NCBI RefSeq assembly: GCF_024347475.1 | Contig: NZ_AP025488.1 | Coordinates: 744,001-808,000, forward strand | Reading direction: 5' to 3' | Length of the DNA stretch: 64,000 nt | DNA from: Vibrio fortis | Lineage (GTDB): Bacteria; Pseudomonadota; Gammaproteobacteria; Enterobacterales; Vibrionaceae | In this document: positions 56,615 to 64,000 of the stretch, piece by piece | How positions within the stretch are numbered: the first letter of the stretch is position 1 | How the letters are laid out: each line of letters begins with the position of its first letter | The notes under the pieces: generated by a model | What the model was told of the DNA's origin: nothing | Seen by the model: the letters and a program-made list of their open reading frames with translations, nothing else | The model's database searches: none | Made by a program: the position numbers and the translations under genes

Positions 56615-56860
56615 ATGGAAGTAGGGTTGTTTTGGGCCGAGAAAGGGATGTTGGTGCTGGGTGCTCTCTTTGTACTGACGAGCGTGATGCAATATGGAAA
56701 GCGCAGTTCCGATTGGAAAGGGGTGATTACGATGTTTTACAAGCGTATCCCTATGAGTGTCTCTGAATACAAGTGGTACCGATTAGGCATTGCACTGTTG
56801 GTGTTTGCCGTGATTTTGCGCTTTGCCTTACTCATTTTATGGCCTAGTTACCAGCTATAG
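56615..56860 (+). CDS. Small membrane protein, 81 aa
   Basis: Two hydrophobic helices (about residues 9-26 and 56-76) flank a basic loop with 'YGKRSSDWKG' and 'FYKRIPMSVSEYKWYRLG', predicting a helical hairpin in the inner membrane with the loop in the cytoplasm. ATG 56615 is preceded by GAGG. No family recognised. Conserved-looking aromatic residues suggest a real gene. It is alone, 272 bp before the REC-CheC gene. Confidence 0.6.
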   Translation: MEVGLFWAEKGMLVLGALFVLTSVMQYGKRSSDWKGVITMFYKRIPMSVSEYKWYRLGIALLVFAVILRFALLILWPSYQL

Positions 56861-56959
56861 CTAAGTTCTGTTACTCGTTTCTATTGAGAGCTTTGACGCC
56901 GGATTTATCAAACCTTATCGGTCGGGTGGGGTATTTGGATAATCTTCGAGCATTTATTA

Positions 56960-56986
56960 AGAAACCCTTTGTTATTAAGGGTTTCT
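56960..56986. repeat. 10-bp inverted repeat
   Basis: AGAAACCCTT/AAGGGTTTCT with a 7-nt loop, 100 bp after the small membrane protein gene. No T-run, so a weak terminator at best. Confidence 0.45.
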
Positions 56987-57132
56987 GACTGCATATCTTC
57001 ACTTCTCAAACATTGAAAAAACTTGTATTTATCTAGTCAATAATCACCATATTAATGGATTGCCCCCGTACCTGATACTATAAGAATCTGTTACACTCGC
57101 TCATATTCGCTTCAATCATTGGTGGTACATTA

Positions 57133-58137
57133 ATGTCGTTTCCAGTTCTTATATGTGATGATTCTGCCTTAGCCCGCAAACAGATGGCGCGCTCTCTGCC
57201 GCCTTCGTTAAATGCGGACATAACTTTCGCCGTGCACGGATTGAATGCGCTCGAAGAATTAGCGAGTAATCAGTTTAAATTAATGTTCCTTGATCTCACC
57301 ATGCCAGAGTTGGATGGCTATGGAACATTAGAAGAGATGCAACGTTTGGGTAACACAACTCCTGTGGTGGTTGTGTCTGGCGATATTCAGCCAAAAGCCA
57401 AACAAAAGGTCATGGACCTTGGTGCAAAAGCCTTCTTACAAAAGCCGATTGATCAAGATGCTCTTAAGGCAATCCTGCGTGAGTTGGTCGATCCACCAAA
57501 ACAGCCGCAATTAGTGACACCAGCCCCGCTAGAGCTTCCTATTCTGCGTAGACGCGATATCTACATGGAAGTCGCGAACGTGGCGATTGGTCGAGCTGCG
57601 GATGCGTTAGCGCGTCACTTTGATGTATTCGTTCACCTGCCATTGCCGAACGTGAATATCTTTGAAGTCAGCGAACTTCATATGGCATTACGCGATCTGG
57701 CTGATAACGACCAGGTATCGGGTGTATGCCAAGGCTTCAGCGGTGAAGGTATCGCAGGGGAGGCGTTAGTTTTACTTAGTGATTCCAGCGTAAATGACCT
57801 GAAGAAACTGATGAAGGTACCAACAGACAGTGAAGAGCTCGAAGAGTTAGAGCTGCTGATGGATGTGTCTAATATTCTGGTTGGCTCTTTCCTCAATGGA
57901 TTAGGTGCGCAGTCGGAAGTGCGTTTCTTCCAAAGCTCGCCTGTGCTTCTTGGTCAGCATATTCCGATTGATTCTGTTATCGCCAATACTAGTGGGTCAT
58001 TCAAAAAGACTATGACCTTCGAGGTGAGCTACAACATAGAGGGTACCTCGATTCGCTGTGATCTGTTGTTCATGTTTGTTGATGAATCATTGCCACTGCT
58101 TGATAACAAGCTTGCTTATCTAATGGAGGAGTTCTAA
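57133..58137 (+). CDS. Response regulator with CheC-like phosphatase domain
   Basis: 334 residues. Residues 1-120 are a REC domain ('VLICDDSALARKQM', phospho-acceptor in 'LMFLDLTMPELDGYG', 'KPIDQ'). Residues about 135-330 are a CheC/CheX-type domain. The phosphatase signature D-x3-E-x2-N-x22-P is exact in the first helix ('DIYMEVANVAIG', Pro 23 residues after Asn). The second helix has E-x3-D-x2-N-x22-P, with Glu replaced by Asp. It may dephosphorylate CheY-like proteins in response to its own phosphorylation. It is followed after 2 bp by a PAS protein gene, an obvious operon. Confidence 0.85.
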   Translation: MSFPVLICDDSALARKQMARSLPPSLNADITFAVHGLNALEELASNQFKLMFLDLTMPELDGYGTLEEMQRLGNTTPVVVVSGDIQPKAKQKVMDLGAKAFLQKPIDQDALKAILRELVDPPKQPQLVTPAPLELPILRRRDIYMEVANVAIGRAADALARHFDVFVHLPLPNVNIFEVSELHMALRDLADNDQVSGVCQGFSGEGIAGEALVLLSDSSVNDLKKLMKVPTDSEELEELELLMDVSNILVGSFLNGLGAQSEVRFFQSSPVLLGQHIPIDSVIANTSGSFKKTMTFEVSYNIEGTSIRCDLLFMFVDESLPLLDNKLAYLMEEF

Positions 58138-58139
58138 TT

Positions 58140-58574
58140 ATGCTTCAGTTACCCGCAGAGTTTGAACAGTTCCATTGGATGGTTGATATGGTTCAAAATG
58201 TCGACATGGGACTTGTCGTGATTGACCGTGATTTCAACGTGCAAGTTTGGAATGGATTTATGACACACCACAGCGGTAAGCAGTCACATGATGCGATCGG
58301 TAAGTCGATCTTCGAGCTGTTCCCAGAGATACCGGAAGAGTGGTTTCGATTAAAAACCAAACCTGTTTATGATCTCGGTTGTCGCAGCTTTATTACATGG
58401 CAACAGCGTCCATATCTGTTTAAGTGTCGTAACGTACGCCCTGTAACGCAGCAAGCTGACTTTATGTATCAGAACGTCACGCTAAACCCAATGCGTTCTC
58501 CGACAGGCCAAGTAACATCACTGTTCCTTTCTATTCAAGATGCTACTGCAGAAGCGCTGGTGGCTCGTCAATAA
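58140..58574 (+). CDS. Single PAS-domain protein, 144 aa
   Basis: The whole protein is one PAS fold: 'DMGLVVIDRDFNVQVWNGFM' (strands A-B), 'GKSIFELFPEIPEEWF' (helices), 'LFKCRNVRPVTQQADFMYQN' and the last strand 'GQVTSLFLSIQDATAEALVA'. The final helix 'DATAEALVARQ' is where a GGDEF or kinase domain would normally begin, but the gene stops there with no frame resuming downstream. It probably acts with the REC-CheC protein encoded 2 bp upstream, as a separate sensor subunit. Ligand unknown. Confidence 0.8.
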   Translation: MLQLPAEFEQFHWMVDMVQNVDMGLVVIDRDFNVQVWNGFMTHHSGKQSHDAIGKSIFELFPEIPEEWFRLKTKPVYDLGCRSFITWQQRPYLFKCRNVRPVTQQADFMYQNVTLNPMRSPTGQVTSLFLSIQDATAEALVARQ

Positions 58575-58602
58575 GTGTCGTGGAACAGGCTAATTAAATA
58601 AA

Positions 58603-58626
58603 AAGGCACGCGGTTATGCGTGCCTT
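58603..58626. terminator. Terminator between convergent genes
   Basis: AAGGCACGC/GCGTGCCTT, 6-nt loop; the T-run (T5ATTT) is on the minus strand, so it mainly serves the beta-barrel gene. Confidence 0.8.
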
Positions 58627-58653
58627 CGTCGTTTTAGCGAATTCGATTAACGT

Positions 58654-59196
58654 TTAGAAATTTAAGTATGCGCCGCCATAAACAGAAGCTGCACCTTCAC
58701 CACTTGGTAGCCATTGGTAGCTAATACCGGTATCTAAAACTAGCGGTGAACCCATCAAGGCAAAAGTAATACCTGTGCTTGCATAAGGTTGAATGCTGCT
58801 GTCTGTGGTGGTTTTGGACACGCTATTCACGGCATCCCAACGAGTGACTTCTGAATCGATGTAGCTCGCACCACCTGAGCCGTATAAGTTAAACCCACCG
58901 AAACTCTGCTCCAATTTTAATCCCGCACTGTAAGAGTTGTACTTGGAAGCAAAACCGTCAGATTCTGACGTCACAGTGCTATCTAACGTCGCGGTGTGAC
59001 CAAAGCTGAAATCAAGCGACACCATAGGTGACAGGTAATAGTTATAGCCTAATTGAGCGAAGTAGGCTGTTTCAGAGTCTGAACCATCTGAAATCGCAGT
59101 CGCACCTAGATTGGTATAAAAAGAGCCAGGGCCATTCTGTGCTAAGGCTGTGCCACTGATACATAGAAGCGCGAGTAGAGGGAGAGTTTTCTTCAT
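58654..59196 (-). CDS. Small outer-membrane beta-barrel protein, 180 aa
   Basis: Signal peptide MKKTLPLLALLCISGTALA, then a compact barrel with eight or so Gly-rich strands ('YFAQLGYNYYLSPMVSLDFS', 'YSAGLKLEQSFGGFNLYGSG', 'LVLDTGISYQWLP') and a C-terminal 'GGAYLNF' ending in Phe. This is the OmpA-transmembrane/OmpX-like type of porin-family barrel. I start at ATG 59196 because AAGGA lies eight bases upstream; the frame is open to 59370 but that part is unlike a protein N-terminus. Function unknown, single gene. Confidence 0.72.
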   Translation of the reverse strand: MKKTLPLLALLCISGTALAQNGPGSFYTNLGATAISDGSDSETAYFAQLGYNYYLSPMVSLDFSFGHTATLDSTVTSESDGFASKYNSYSAGLKLEQSFGGFNLYGSGGASYIDSEVTRWDAVNSVSKTTTDSSIQPYASTGITFALMGSPLVLDTGISYQWLPSGEGAASVYGGAYLNF

Positions 59197-59491
59197 AACT
59201 AACATCCTTGTAAGCCATTCAATGCGCTCTTGTTTAGAATAAAGAGCATCTTCAATAAGCAACTTATACCTGATTTTAGACGGTTTGGCTCGCAACATTT
59301 GTCTACAGCGTGACAGCATTTGATCTTTGCAACACTCAATATTATCTCGTGGCGGTGTTTTTTTAGACACTCAAACTAAAAAATCGAAAATTTATGACTT
59401 TTTGAGCTGAAACTGTTGATAGAAAAATGAGCTAAACCACACACTTTTCTCTCAGAAATACGAATAAAACGACAAAGTGGTGGTAGACGGG

Positions 59492-59507
59492 TGGGAAACG
59501 TTTGCGC
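59492..59507. promoter_or_regulatory. Possible PurR/LacI-type half-conserved operator
   Basis: AAACGTTTGCG matches 11 consecutive bases of the PurR consensus (ACGCAAACGTTTGCGT); about 12 of 16 overall. It lies about 300 bp before guaC in a 600-bp gene-free region. GuaC is a purine-salvage enzyme, so PurR control would make sense, but the distance is long. Confidence 0.3.
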
Positions 59508-59668
59508 AAATGTTGCGTGAGTTTGCGTCACGCTGTGCGCTTAAGTCGTTAATATCTAAGTAAATAGCTGAAAAATAGGGAAGGAGAGGAGAATCCGGAT
59601 ATGGAATCTTTGGGAGGATAGCATAAAAAAAAATGAAATATCAGACTTGCTGTTAATAAATCACGACC

Positions 59669-59674
59669 TATAAT
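59669..59674 (+). promoter_or_regulatory. Candidate -10 element of guaC
   Basis: A perfect TATAAT; the best -35 (TTGCTG at 59647-59652) is weak. Transcription would start near 59681, at the base of the first leader hairpin. Confidence 0.4.
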
Positions 59675-59678
59675 GCTG

Positions 59679-59713
59679 AAAACCGGAGCGTCTGCCAACG
59701 CTCCGGTTTTTTT
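59679..59713 (+). terminator. Terminator-like hairpin 1 in the guaC leader
   Basis: A 10-12 bp perfect stem (AACCGGAGCG/CGCTCCGGTT) with the 8-nt loop TCTGCCAA and a run of seven T. No gene on the plus strand ends before it, so it is either an attenuator of guaC or the end of an unseen transcript. Confidence 0.6.
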
Positions 59714-59727
59714 GTGTCCGAAGAAAA

Positions 59728-59753
59728 GTAAACTCGTCTGCCAACGACTTTAC
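59728..59753 (+). promoter_or_regulatory. Leader hairpin 2 with the same loop as hairpin 1
   Basis: GTAAACTCG/CGACTTTAC forms a 9-position stem with one C-C mismatch around the identical loop TCTGCCAA (59737-59744). The stem sequence differs from hairpin 1 except for the closing C-G/G-C pairs. It ends 50 bp before the guaC ATG. Confidence 0.5.
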
Positions 59754-59802
59754 AACGCACCATGCGAGTGACACATACATTTATGAATCAAGGAAAAACA
59801 CC

Positions 59803-60846
59803 ATGCGTATCGAACAAGAACTTAAGTTAGGCTTTAAAGATGTACTGTTTCGCCCGAAGCGTTCAACACTAAAAAGTCGTTCTCAAGTAAATTTAACCCG
59901 CGAGTTTACATTCAAGCATAGCGGTCGTCAATGGGCTGGTACTCCTGTTATTGCAGCAAACATGGATTCTGTTGCAAGTTTTGAAATGGCAGCGGCTCTT
60001 GCAGAGCACGAAGTAATGACAGCTGTACACAAACACTACACAGTAGAGCAGTGGGCTGACTTCGTAAAATCAGCAGACAAGAAGACGCTAAACAATGTTT
60101 TCGTATCAACAGGTACTTCTGACGCTGATTTCGAAAAAACAAAAGAGATCATGGCGCTATCTGAAGAGCTAATCTTCATCTGTATTGATATCGCAAACGG
60201 CTACTCAGAGCACCTAGTAGAGTACGTTCAAAAGGTACGTGCTGAATTCCCGAACAAAGTTATCTCTGCAGGTAACGTTGTAACTGGTGACATGTGTGAA
60301 GAGCTAATCCTAGCGGGTGCAGACATCGTTAAAGTGGGTATCGGCCCAGGTTCTGTATGTACTACACGTGTTAAAACAGGTGTTGGTTACCCTCAACTTT
60401 CGGCAATCATCGAGTGTGGTGACGCAGCACACGGTCTTGGCGGTATGATCATCGGTGACGGTGGCTGTTCATGTGCAGGTGACGTTGCAAAAGCATTCGG
60501 CGGCGGCGCAGACTTCGTAATGCTTGGCGGTATGCTAGCTGGCCACGAAGAGTCAGGCGGTGAAGTAGTAGAGCAAGACGGTAAGAAGTTCATGAAGTTC
60601 TATGGAATGTCTTCTCAGTCGGCTATGGACAAGCACTCAGGTGGTGTTGCTAAGTACCGTGCAGCTGAAGGTAAAACTGTTTTACTTCCGTTCCGTGGTT
60701 CTGTTCACGGCACTATCTCTGACATCCTTGGTGGTGTACGTTCAACTTGTACATACGTAGGCGCAGCAAAGCTTAAAGAGCTAACTAAGCGTACGACTTT
60801 CATCCGCGTACAAGAGCAAGAGAACAACGTATTCGGTAAAGAGTAA
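59803..60846 (+). CDS. guaC: GMP reductase
   Basis: 347 residues, the length of E. coli GuaC. It converts GMP to IMP with NADPH, releasing ammonia, in purine interconversion. The catalytic loop '[20 protein letters not shown]' with the active-site Cys is near residue 186, the flavin-free IMPDH fold '[20 protein letters not shown]' near 47, '[18 protein letters not shown]' near 232 and the short flap '[18 protein letters not shown]'. It lacks the CBS domains of IMP dehydrogenase. ATG 59803 follows AAGGAAA. The leader carries unusual hairpins. Confidence 0.95.
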   Translation: MRIEQELKLGFKDVLFRPKRSTLKSRSQVNLTREFTFKHSGRQWAGTPVIAANMDSVASFEMAAALAEHEVMTAVHKHYTVEQWADFVKSADKKTLNNVFVSTGTSDADFEKTKEIMALSEELIFICIDIANGYSEHLVEYVQKVRAEFPNKVISAGNVVTGDMCEELILAGADIVKVGIGPGSVCTTRVKTGVGYPQLSAIIECGDAAHGLGGMIIGDGGCSCAGDVAKAFGGGADFVMLGGMLAGHEESGGEVVEQDGKKFMKFYGMSSQSAMDKHSGGVAKYRAAEGKTVLLPFRGSVHGTISDILGGVRSTCTYVGAAKLKELTKRTTFIRVQEQENNVFGKE

Positions 60847-60875
60847 TCTGGACGGATTCGAATAGTTTCAAAATC

Positions 60876-60904
60876 AAGAGCCGCTTTATAGCGGCTCTTT
60901 TTTT
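60876..60904 (+). terminator. Terminator of guaC
   Basis: AAGAGCCGCT/AGCGGCTCTT, 4-nt loop, then T-run. Confidence 0.85.
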
Positions 60905-60997
60905 GTCTCTACTGAAACTAGATCATTGTGATACACCACAATCATGCATATGATTCAAAGCTTTATAAGTTGTTGTGCTTTGTAAGTAAGGATAAAC

Positions 60998-61381
60998 ATG
61001 CGTCGTTTGATCGGCTTAGTTCAAAAATATTGGTTGGCAATTACCTTGTTAGTCTTGGCTGCTATCACCATACTTTCCCTTTTTCCTGCAGCTAGCCTGC
61101 CGCCGGTTCCGGGCACAGATAAAACACATCACTTTATTGCTTATGCTGCGTTAACCTTCTCTGTTGCATTGGCAAGACCAAAGAACTGGCTGTTGATTGC
61201 ACTTTTCTTTGTTGTTTGGAGTGGAGCGATCGAAATACTCCAACCTTATGTGAATCGCTATGGAGAGTGGTTGGATTTAGCGGCTAACGCTGGTGGTGTA
61301 GCGTGTGGGATCTTGTTAGCTAAAGTTGTGAACTTAGTCTTTCCTATGGATGAAAAAAAGCGAGAAGAAACATACCAATAG
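60998..61381 (+). CDS. VanZ-like membrane protein, 127 aa
   Basis: Four hydrophobic helices (about 9-28, 47-60, 64-82, 96-113). The segment 'PPVPGTDKTHHFIAYAALTF' near residue 36 with the 'DKxxHFxAYxxL' pattern and 'EILQPYVNRYGEWLDLAANA' near 80 with 'R..xxxDxxAN' are the conserved motifs of VanZ-like proteins. VanZ itself gives low-level teicoplanin resistance; the wider family's role is unclear. Alone in its transcription unit, 77 bp upstream of the DUF4345-like gene. Confidence 0.8.
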   Translation: MRRLIGLVQKYWLAITLLVLAAITILSLFPAASLPPVPGTDKTHHFIAYAALTFSVALARPKNWLLIALFFVVWSGAIEILQPYVNRYGEWLDLAANAGGVACGILLAKVVNLVFPMDEKKREETYQ

Positions 61382-61457
61382 CCGTGAGATTTTGTTGTAA
61401 GTGGACTAAGGTTTTAAGTCGAACATAAGTGATATTGAGACAACTAAAGGATTAGAA

Positions 61458-61841
61458 ATGTCAAAACTACTGGTTTATGCCACCGCTATTTTCTTTATCG
61501 TATATGGTGGAATGTTTCTTCTAATTCCCACGGGGATGGCGTATTGGATCACAGGAGTAGAGCTGAATCCAGCATCCGCTGTGATAGATGTTAGAGCGAC
61601 CTATGGTGGTGCGCAGTTTGCAATTGGGCTGATGATGTTTCTTATCGTGAAGCTTAAAAATGATGTGGATCTTGGGTTGGTTTTCGTTGGTGTGGTTCTT
61701 TTGGCAATGGCATTTGGAAGAATTGTTGGCTTATTGAATGATGGTGAGGCGAACTTAGTGATGTATTTATACTTGGTTGGTGAGCTGCTATTTGGTGCTC
61801 TAGCCTTAGTGTTGAGAAACAAAAACGCGATCAAATCCTAG
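61458..61841 (+). CDS. DUF4345-like membrane protein, 127 aa
   Basis: Four predicted helices (about 5-24, 48-64, 70-88, 98-120). 'SAVIDVRATYGGAQFAIGLM' in the middle with the Arg-Ala-x-Tyr-Gly-Gly pattern and the late 'LLNDGEANLVMYLYLVGE' are characteristic of DUF4345 proteins. Function unknown. ATG 61458 follows AAAGGA. It ends 107 bp before the terminator that contains an FNR-like sequence. Confidence 0.7.
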   Translation: MSKLLVYATAIFFIVYGGMFLLIPTGMAYWITGVELNPASAVIDVRATYGGAQFAIGLMMFLIVKLKNDVDLGLVFVGVVLLAMAFGRIVGLLNDGEANLVMYLYLVGELLFGALALVLRNKNAIKS

Positions 61842-61948
61842 ATTGTGTAATGGATGATTCATCATTGAGCGCTAATCTTTCTCTCTAACTTCTGAATGGC
61901 TTGCGTGATCTCGCTAACAAATATCCCTACTACTTTTGTGTATTAATT

Positions 61949-61979
61949 AAAAGCCATTGATTTGAGTCAATGGCTTTTT
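61949..61979 (+). terminator. Terminator upstream of napGH
   Basis: AAAAGCCATTGA/TCAATGGCTTTT, 12-bp stem with 6-nt loop, then T. It ends transcription from the DUF4345 side. Confidence 0.8.
61957..61970. promoter_or_regulatory. FNR-like site within the terminator stem
   Basis: TTGAT-TTGA-GTCAA matches the FNR consensus TTGAT-N4-ATCAA at 9 of 10 defined positions. It lies about 150 bp before the napG start; nitrate-respiration genes are commonly FNR dependent. Confidence 0.4.
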
Positions 61980-62120
61980 CATACCATCCTTTATAGATAT
62001 CCAAAATACCTCAGATTATTGACTATGAGCTTTTCACTCAGTGGGTTCGTAGGAGAAGTCTATGGATAGCAAATAATAGCGAGCAAGAGTTGTTAGTGTT
62101 TCGCTCGTAGTGGGTGGTAT

Positions 62121-62900
62121 ATGAAGTCATCAAAACCAAAATTCTCCGAAGGTCGCCGCCGTTTTCTGCGCGATACCGCCAGAACTGCCGCTGGAGTTGG
62201 AGCCGCAGCGACAGTGCTAGGACTGCAATCTATGCAGAGTAAAGCACGAGACACAACAGGGCTGCCAGTGAGGCCGCCTGGCGCTTTAGAAGGTGAAGCA
62301 TTTGAGTCAGCATGTGTAAGGTGTGGCTTATGCGTTCAAGCTTGTCCGTACGACACTTTAAAGCTAGCGACTTTGCTTTCGCCATTGCCATCAGGCACCC
62401 CTTATTTTAATGCTCGTGATATTCCATGTGAGATGTGTGAAGACATACCTTGCGTGGTGGAATGCCCAACTGGTGCGTTAGACCCACTACTTAAAGATAT
62501 CGATGATGCGCGTATGGGTACCGCAGTATTAATCGACCATGAGAACTGTCTCAACTGGCGAGGTTTGCGTTGTGATGTGTGCTATCGAGTCTGTCCTCTA
62601 ATAGATAAGGCGATCACGTTAGAGCACGTTCGCAATGATCGAACCGGTTACCATGCTAAGTTGATACCAACCGTTCACTCTGATGCTTGTACTGGTTGTG
62701 GTAAGTGTGAACAAGCGTGTGTTCTTGATGTATCTGCGATCAAAGTGATCCCGACCAACTTAGCCATGGGTAAGTTGGGTGAGCACTATCAGTTAGGTTG
62801 GGAAGAGGTCGACAGAGATCTAAACAACGCGCCAGTTGAAGATGTGATTCCAACCGATGCTCTCGAGTCTCTGAACTCCTTGAAGAAGGGGAATTTATAA
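62121..62900 (+). CDS. napG: Ferredoxin-type protein NapG
   Basis: 259 residues. A twin-arginine signal is at the N-terminus ('[20 protein letters not shown]'), so the folded protein is exported by Tat. Four Cys clusters follow for [4Fe-4S] centres: '[14 protein letters not shown]', '[18 protein letters not shown]', 'CDVCYRVCP' and '[14 protein letters not shown]'. With NapH it passes electrons from quinol towards periplasmic nitrate reductase. The stop overlaps the napH ATG by one base (TAATG), showing translational coupling. No nap catalytic genes are seen in the window. Confidence 0.9.
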   Translation: MKSSKPKFSEGRRRFLRDTARTAAGVGAAATVLGLQSMQSKARDTTGLPVRPPGALEGEAFESACVRCGLCVQACPYDTLKLATLLSPLPSGTPYFNARDIPCEMCEDIPCVVECPTGALDPLLKDIDDARMGTAVLIDHENCLNWRGLRCDVCYRVCPLIDKAITLEHVRNDRTGYHAKLIPTVHSDACTGCGKCEQACVLDVSAIKVIPTNLAMGKLGEHYQLGWEEVDRDLNNAPVEDVIPTDALESLNSLKKGNL

Positions 62901-63745
62901 TGGCTAAGAATCTGGCAAAAAATGCAGGTAAAGAAGCGATCGAGACTTTAGGCTGGTGGCGTGCACATCGGTTTCTTATTCTAAGACGGTTATGCCAAAT
63001 TGCAGTTATGATCTGTTTTATTGCAGGCCCAACGTGGGGAATCCTGCAAGGCAATCTATCATCGAGCCTGCTTTTAGGAACCGTGCCTTTGAGCGATCCC
63101 TTGATTGTGATGCAGACAATAGCAGCGGGTCATATTCCTGAGTTCACGGTGCTTGCGGGCGCGGGGATAGTGATTGCTTTCTATTTGATCGTTGCACCAC
63201 GCGTCTTCTGTGGTTGGGTCTGCCCAATGAACATTGTTACCGATGCCGCTGCTTGGCTTCGTAGAAAGATGGGCTTGAAAGCGAGTTATCGTTGGTCGCC
63301 ACAAATCCGTTACTGGTTAATTGGAGTGCTGCTGGTAGGTAGTGCTGTTACTGGAACGGTTTTATGGGCGTGGCTTGATCCAGTGGCGACACTGCATCGA
63401 GGGCTAGTATTTGGCATGGGCGCAGGGTGGATTCTTATTGCCTTGGTGTTTATCGTCGACTTGCTGCTTGTTGAACACGGATGGTGTGGCCATTTATGTC
63501 CATTAGGTGCCATGTATGGTGTGATTGGCCGTAAGAGTGTGATTCGCGTAAAAGCGGTTCGCCGCGAAGACTGTGATAAGTGTATGGACTGTTTTTACGT
63601 TTGTCCTGAGCCAGAGATACTTCGTCAGCCTTTGAAGGAAGGAGACAGACGAGTGATGTCGCAGAACTGTATCAGCTGTGGTCGTTGTGTAGATGTTTGT
63701 GCTGAGAAAGTCTTTGAGTTTAAAAACCGATTAGACGATCAGTAA
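62900..63745 (+). CDS. napH: Quinol dehydrogenase membrane component NapH
   Basis: 281 residues with four to five transmembrane helices. On the cytoplasmic side are the twin CxxxCP motifs 'VFCGWVCPMNIVTD' and 'WCGHLCPLGAMYG', and the C-terminal pair of [4Fe-4S] clusters 'CDKCMDCFYVCPEP' and 'CISCGRCVDVCAEKVFEF'. NapH takes electrons from menaquinol or ubiquinol and works with NapG. It is the second gene of the pair and ends at a strong hairpin, so the operon is just napGH here. Confidence 0.92.
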   Translation: MAKNLAKNAGKEAIETLGWWRAHRFLILRRLCQIAVMICFIAGPTWGILQGNLSSSLLLGTVPLSDPLIVMQTIAAGHIPEFTVLAGAGIVIAFYLIVAPRVFCGWVCPMNIVTDAAAWLRRKMGLKASYRWSPQIRYWLIGVLLVGSAVTGTVLWAWLDPVATLHRGLVFGMGAGWILIALVFIVDLLLVEHGWCGHLCPLGAMYGVIGRKSVIRVKAVRREDCDKCMDCFYVCPEPEILRQPLKEGDRRVMSQNCISCGRCVDVCAEKVFEFKNRLDDQ

Positions 63746-63775
63746 CTGAAGATGTAAATACGTTTTAGATTCCTC

Positions 63776-63804
63776 AAACCACTTGAACTCTCAAGTGGTT
63801 TTTT
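63776..63804 (+). terminator. Terminator of napGH
   Basis: AAACCACTTGA/TCAAGTGGTTT, 4-nt loop, then T-run. The remaining 196 bp to the window end is AT rich with no ORF. Confidence 0.85.
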
Positions 63805-64000
63805 ATTCATATCTATAAAAAATTCGTTTCACTTAATGTCTGATTTTCCACCTTAAAAATTGAGTAGTAACTCGAATAAAGTGAAAGTTATGTGGAGTAT
63901 CAACATTTATTTATCATTGTTCTCAAAAATGAAACACATTCAAATTTTAAATGGTTGAACAAATGTAACAAGAAATTTATAAAGTAGTAACAGTTTGGCC

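Overview
The window reads as a piece of the smaller chromosome (chromosome II) of a Vibrio-type marine gammaproteobacterium. The gene repertoire supports this: dbpA, a RhlE-type helicase, deaD, rnb, pepT, an acetate kinase without a pta partner, guaC, an AcrAB-type RND pair, a REC-CheC protein with a PAS partner, and napGH. Base composition and codon use look uniform, most genes are single or in pairs, and many are bounded by strong stem-loop terminators. No tRNA, rRNA, transposase, integrase, CRISPR array or replication origin was seen. Placement on chromosome II and in Vibrio is an inference from remembered gene content, not from a search.

Layout. 1-6.1 kb: end of an outer-membrane protein gene, a porin, an M3 metallopeptidase, a candidate small RNA with an orphan terminator, a secreted hypothetical protein and an aldo/keto reductase. 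6.1-16.4 kb: an orphan type IV pilin-like protein, dbpA, a DUF6279-type lipoprotein, a DnaQ-like exonuclease beside a PPC (DUF296) protein, a RhlE-like helicase, a large FAD oxidoreductase, a 7Fe ferredoxin, a SpoU-type RNA methyltransferase and a Tas-like reductase. 16.7-28.4 kb: pepT, a DM13 protein, a small MscS-family channel, a dCMP deaminase-type protein, an RND adaptor plus pump, a MaoC-type hydratase, a PstS-like binding protein and an AraC regulator. 28.5-36.3 kb: rnb, deaD with an RGG-rich tail, a GGDEF+EAL protein and acetate kinase.

36.3-41.6 kb is the clearest accessory block. A sequence of about 60 bp containing the acetate-kinase terminator recurs, imperfectly, 5.28 kb downstream. 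Between the copies lie a beta-barrel-like protein, two Crp/Fnr-fold regulators, an alkylsulfatase-like metallo-beta-lactamase-fold protein whose HxHxDH motif is broken and which lacks the usual C-terminal SCP2-like domain, a divergent small secreted protein whose C-terminus looks like that missing domain, and an ATC-hydrolase-like protein. This is the best candidate here for an undescribed system.

41.6-52.2 kb: a patatin-like protein, a divergent XRE-cupin regulator and BenE-type transporter with inverted operator copies, a lone protein kinase-like protein preceded by an overlapping 24-codon ORF, two divergent chemoreceptors (one PAS-type, one with its sensor on the cytoplasmic side by predicted topology), and a divergent LysR/MATE pair. 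52.2-64 kb: a giant lipoprotein with Ig/cadherin-like repeats, REC-CheC plus PAS, a small beta-barrel protein, guaC with two leader hairpins that share an identical 8-nt loop, VanZ-like and DUF4345-like membrane proteins, and napGH with an FNR-like site embedded in the preceding terminator.

Functionally the window is rich in RNA metabolism (three DEAD-box helicases, RNase II, an RNA methyltransferase), in envelope and efflux functions, and in signalling. All assignments come from reading motifs and from family knowledge; no database search or folding calculation was run.
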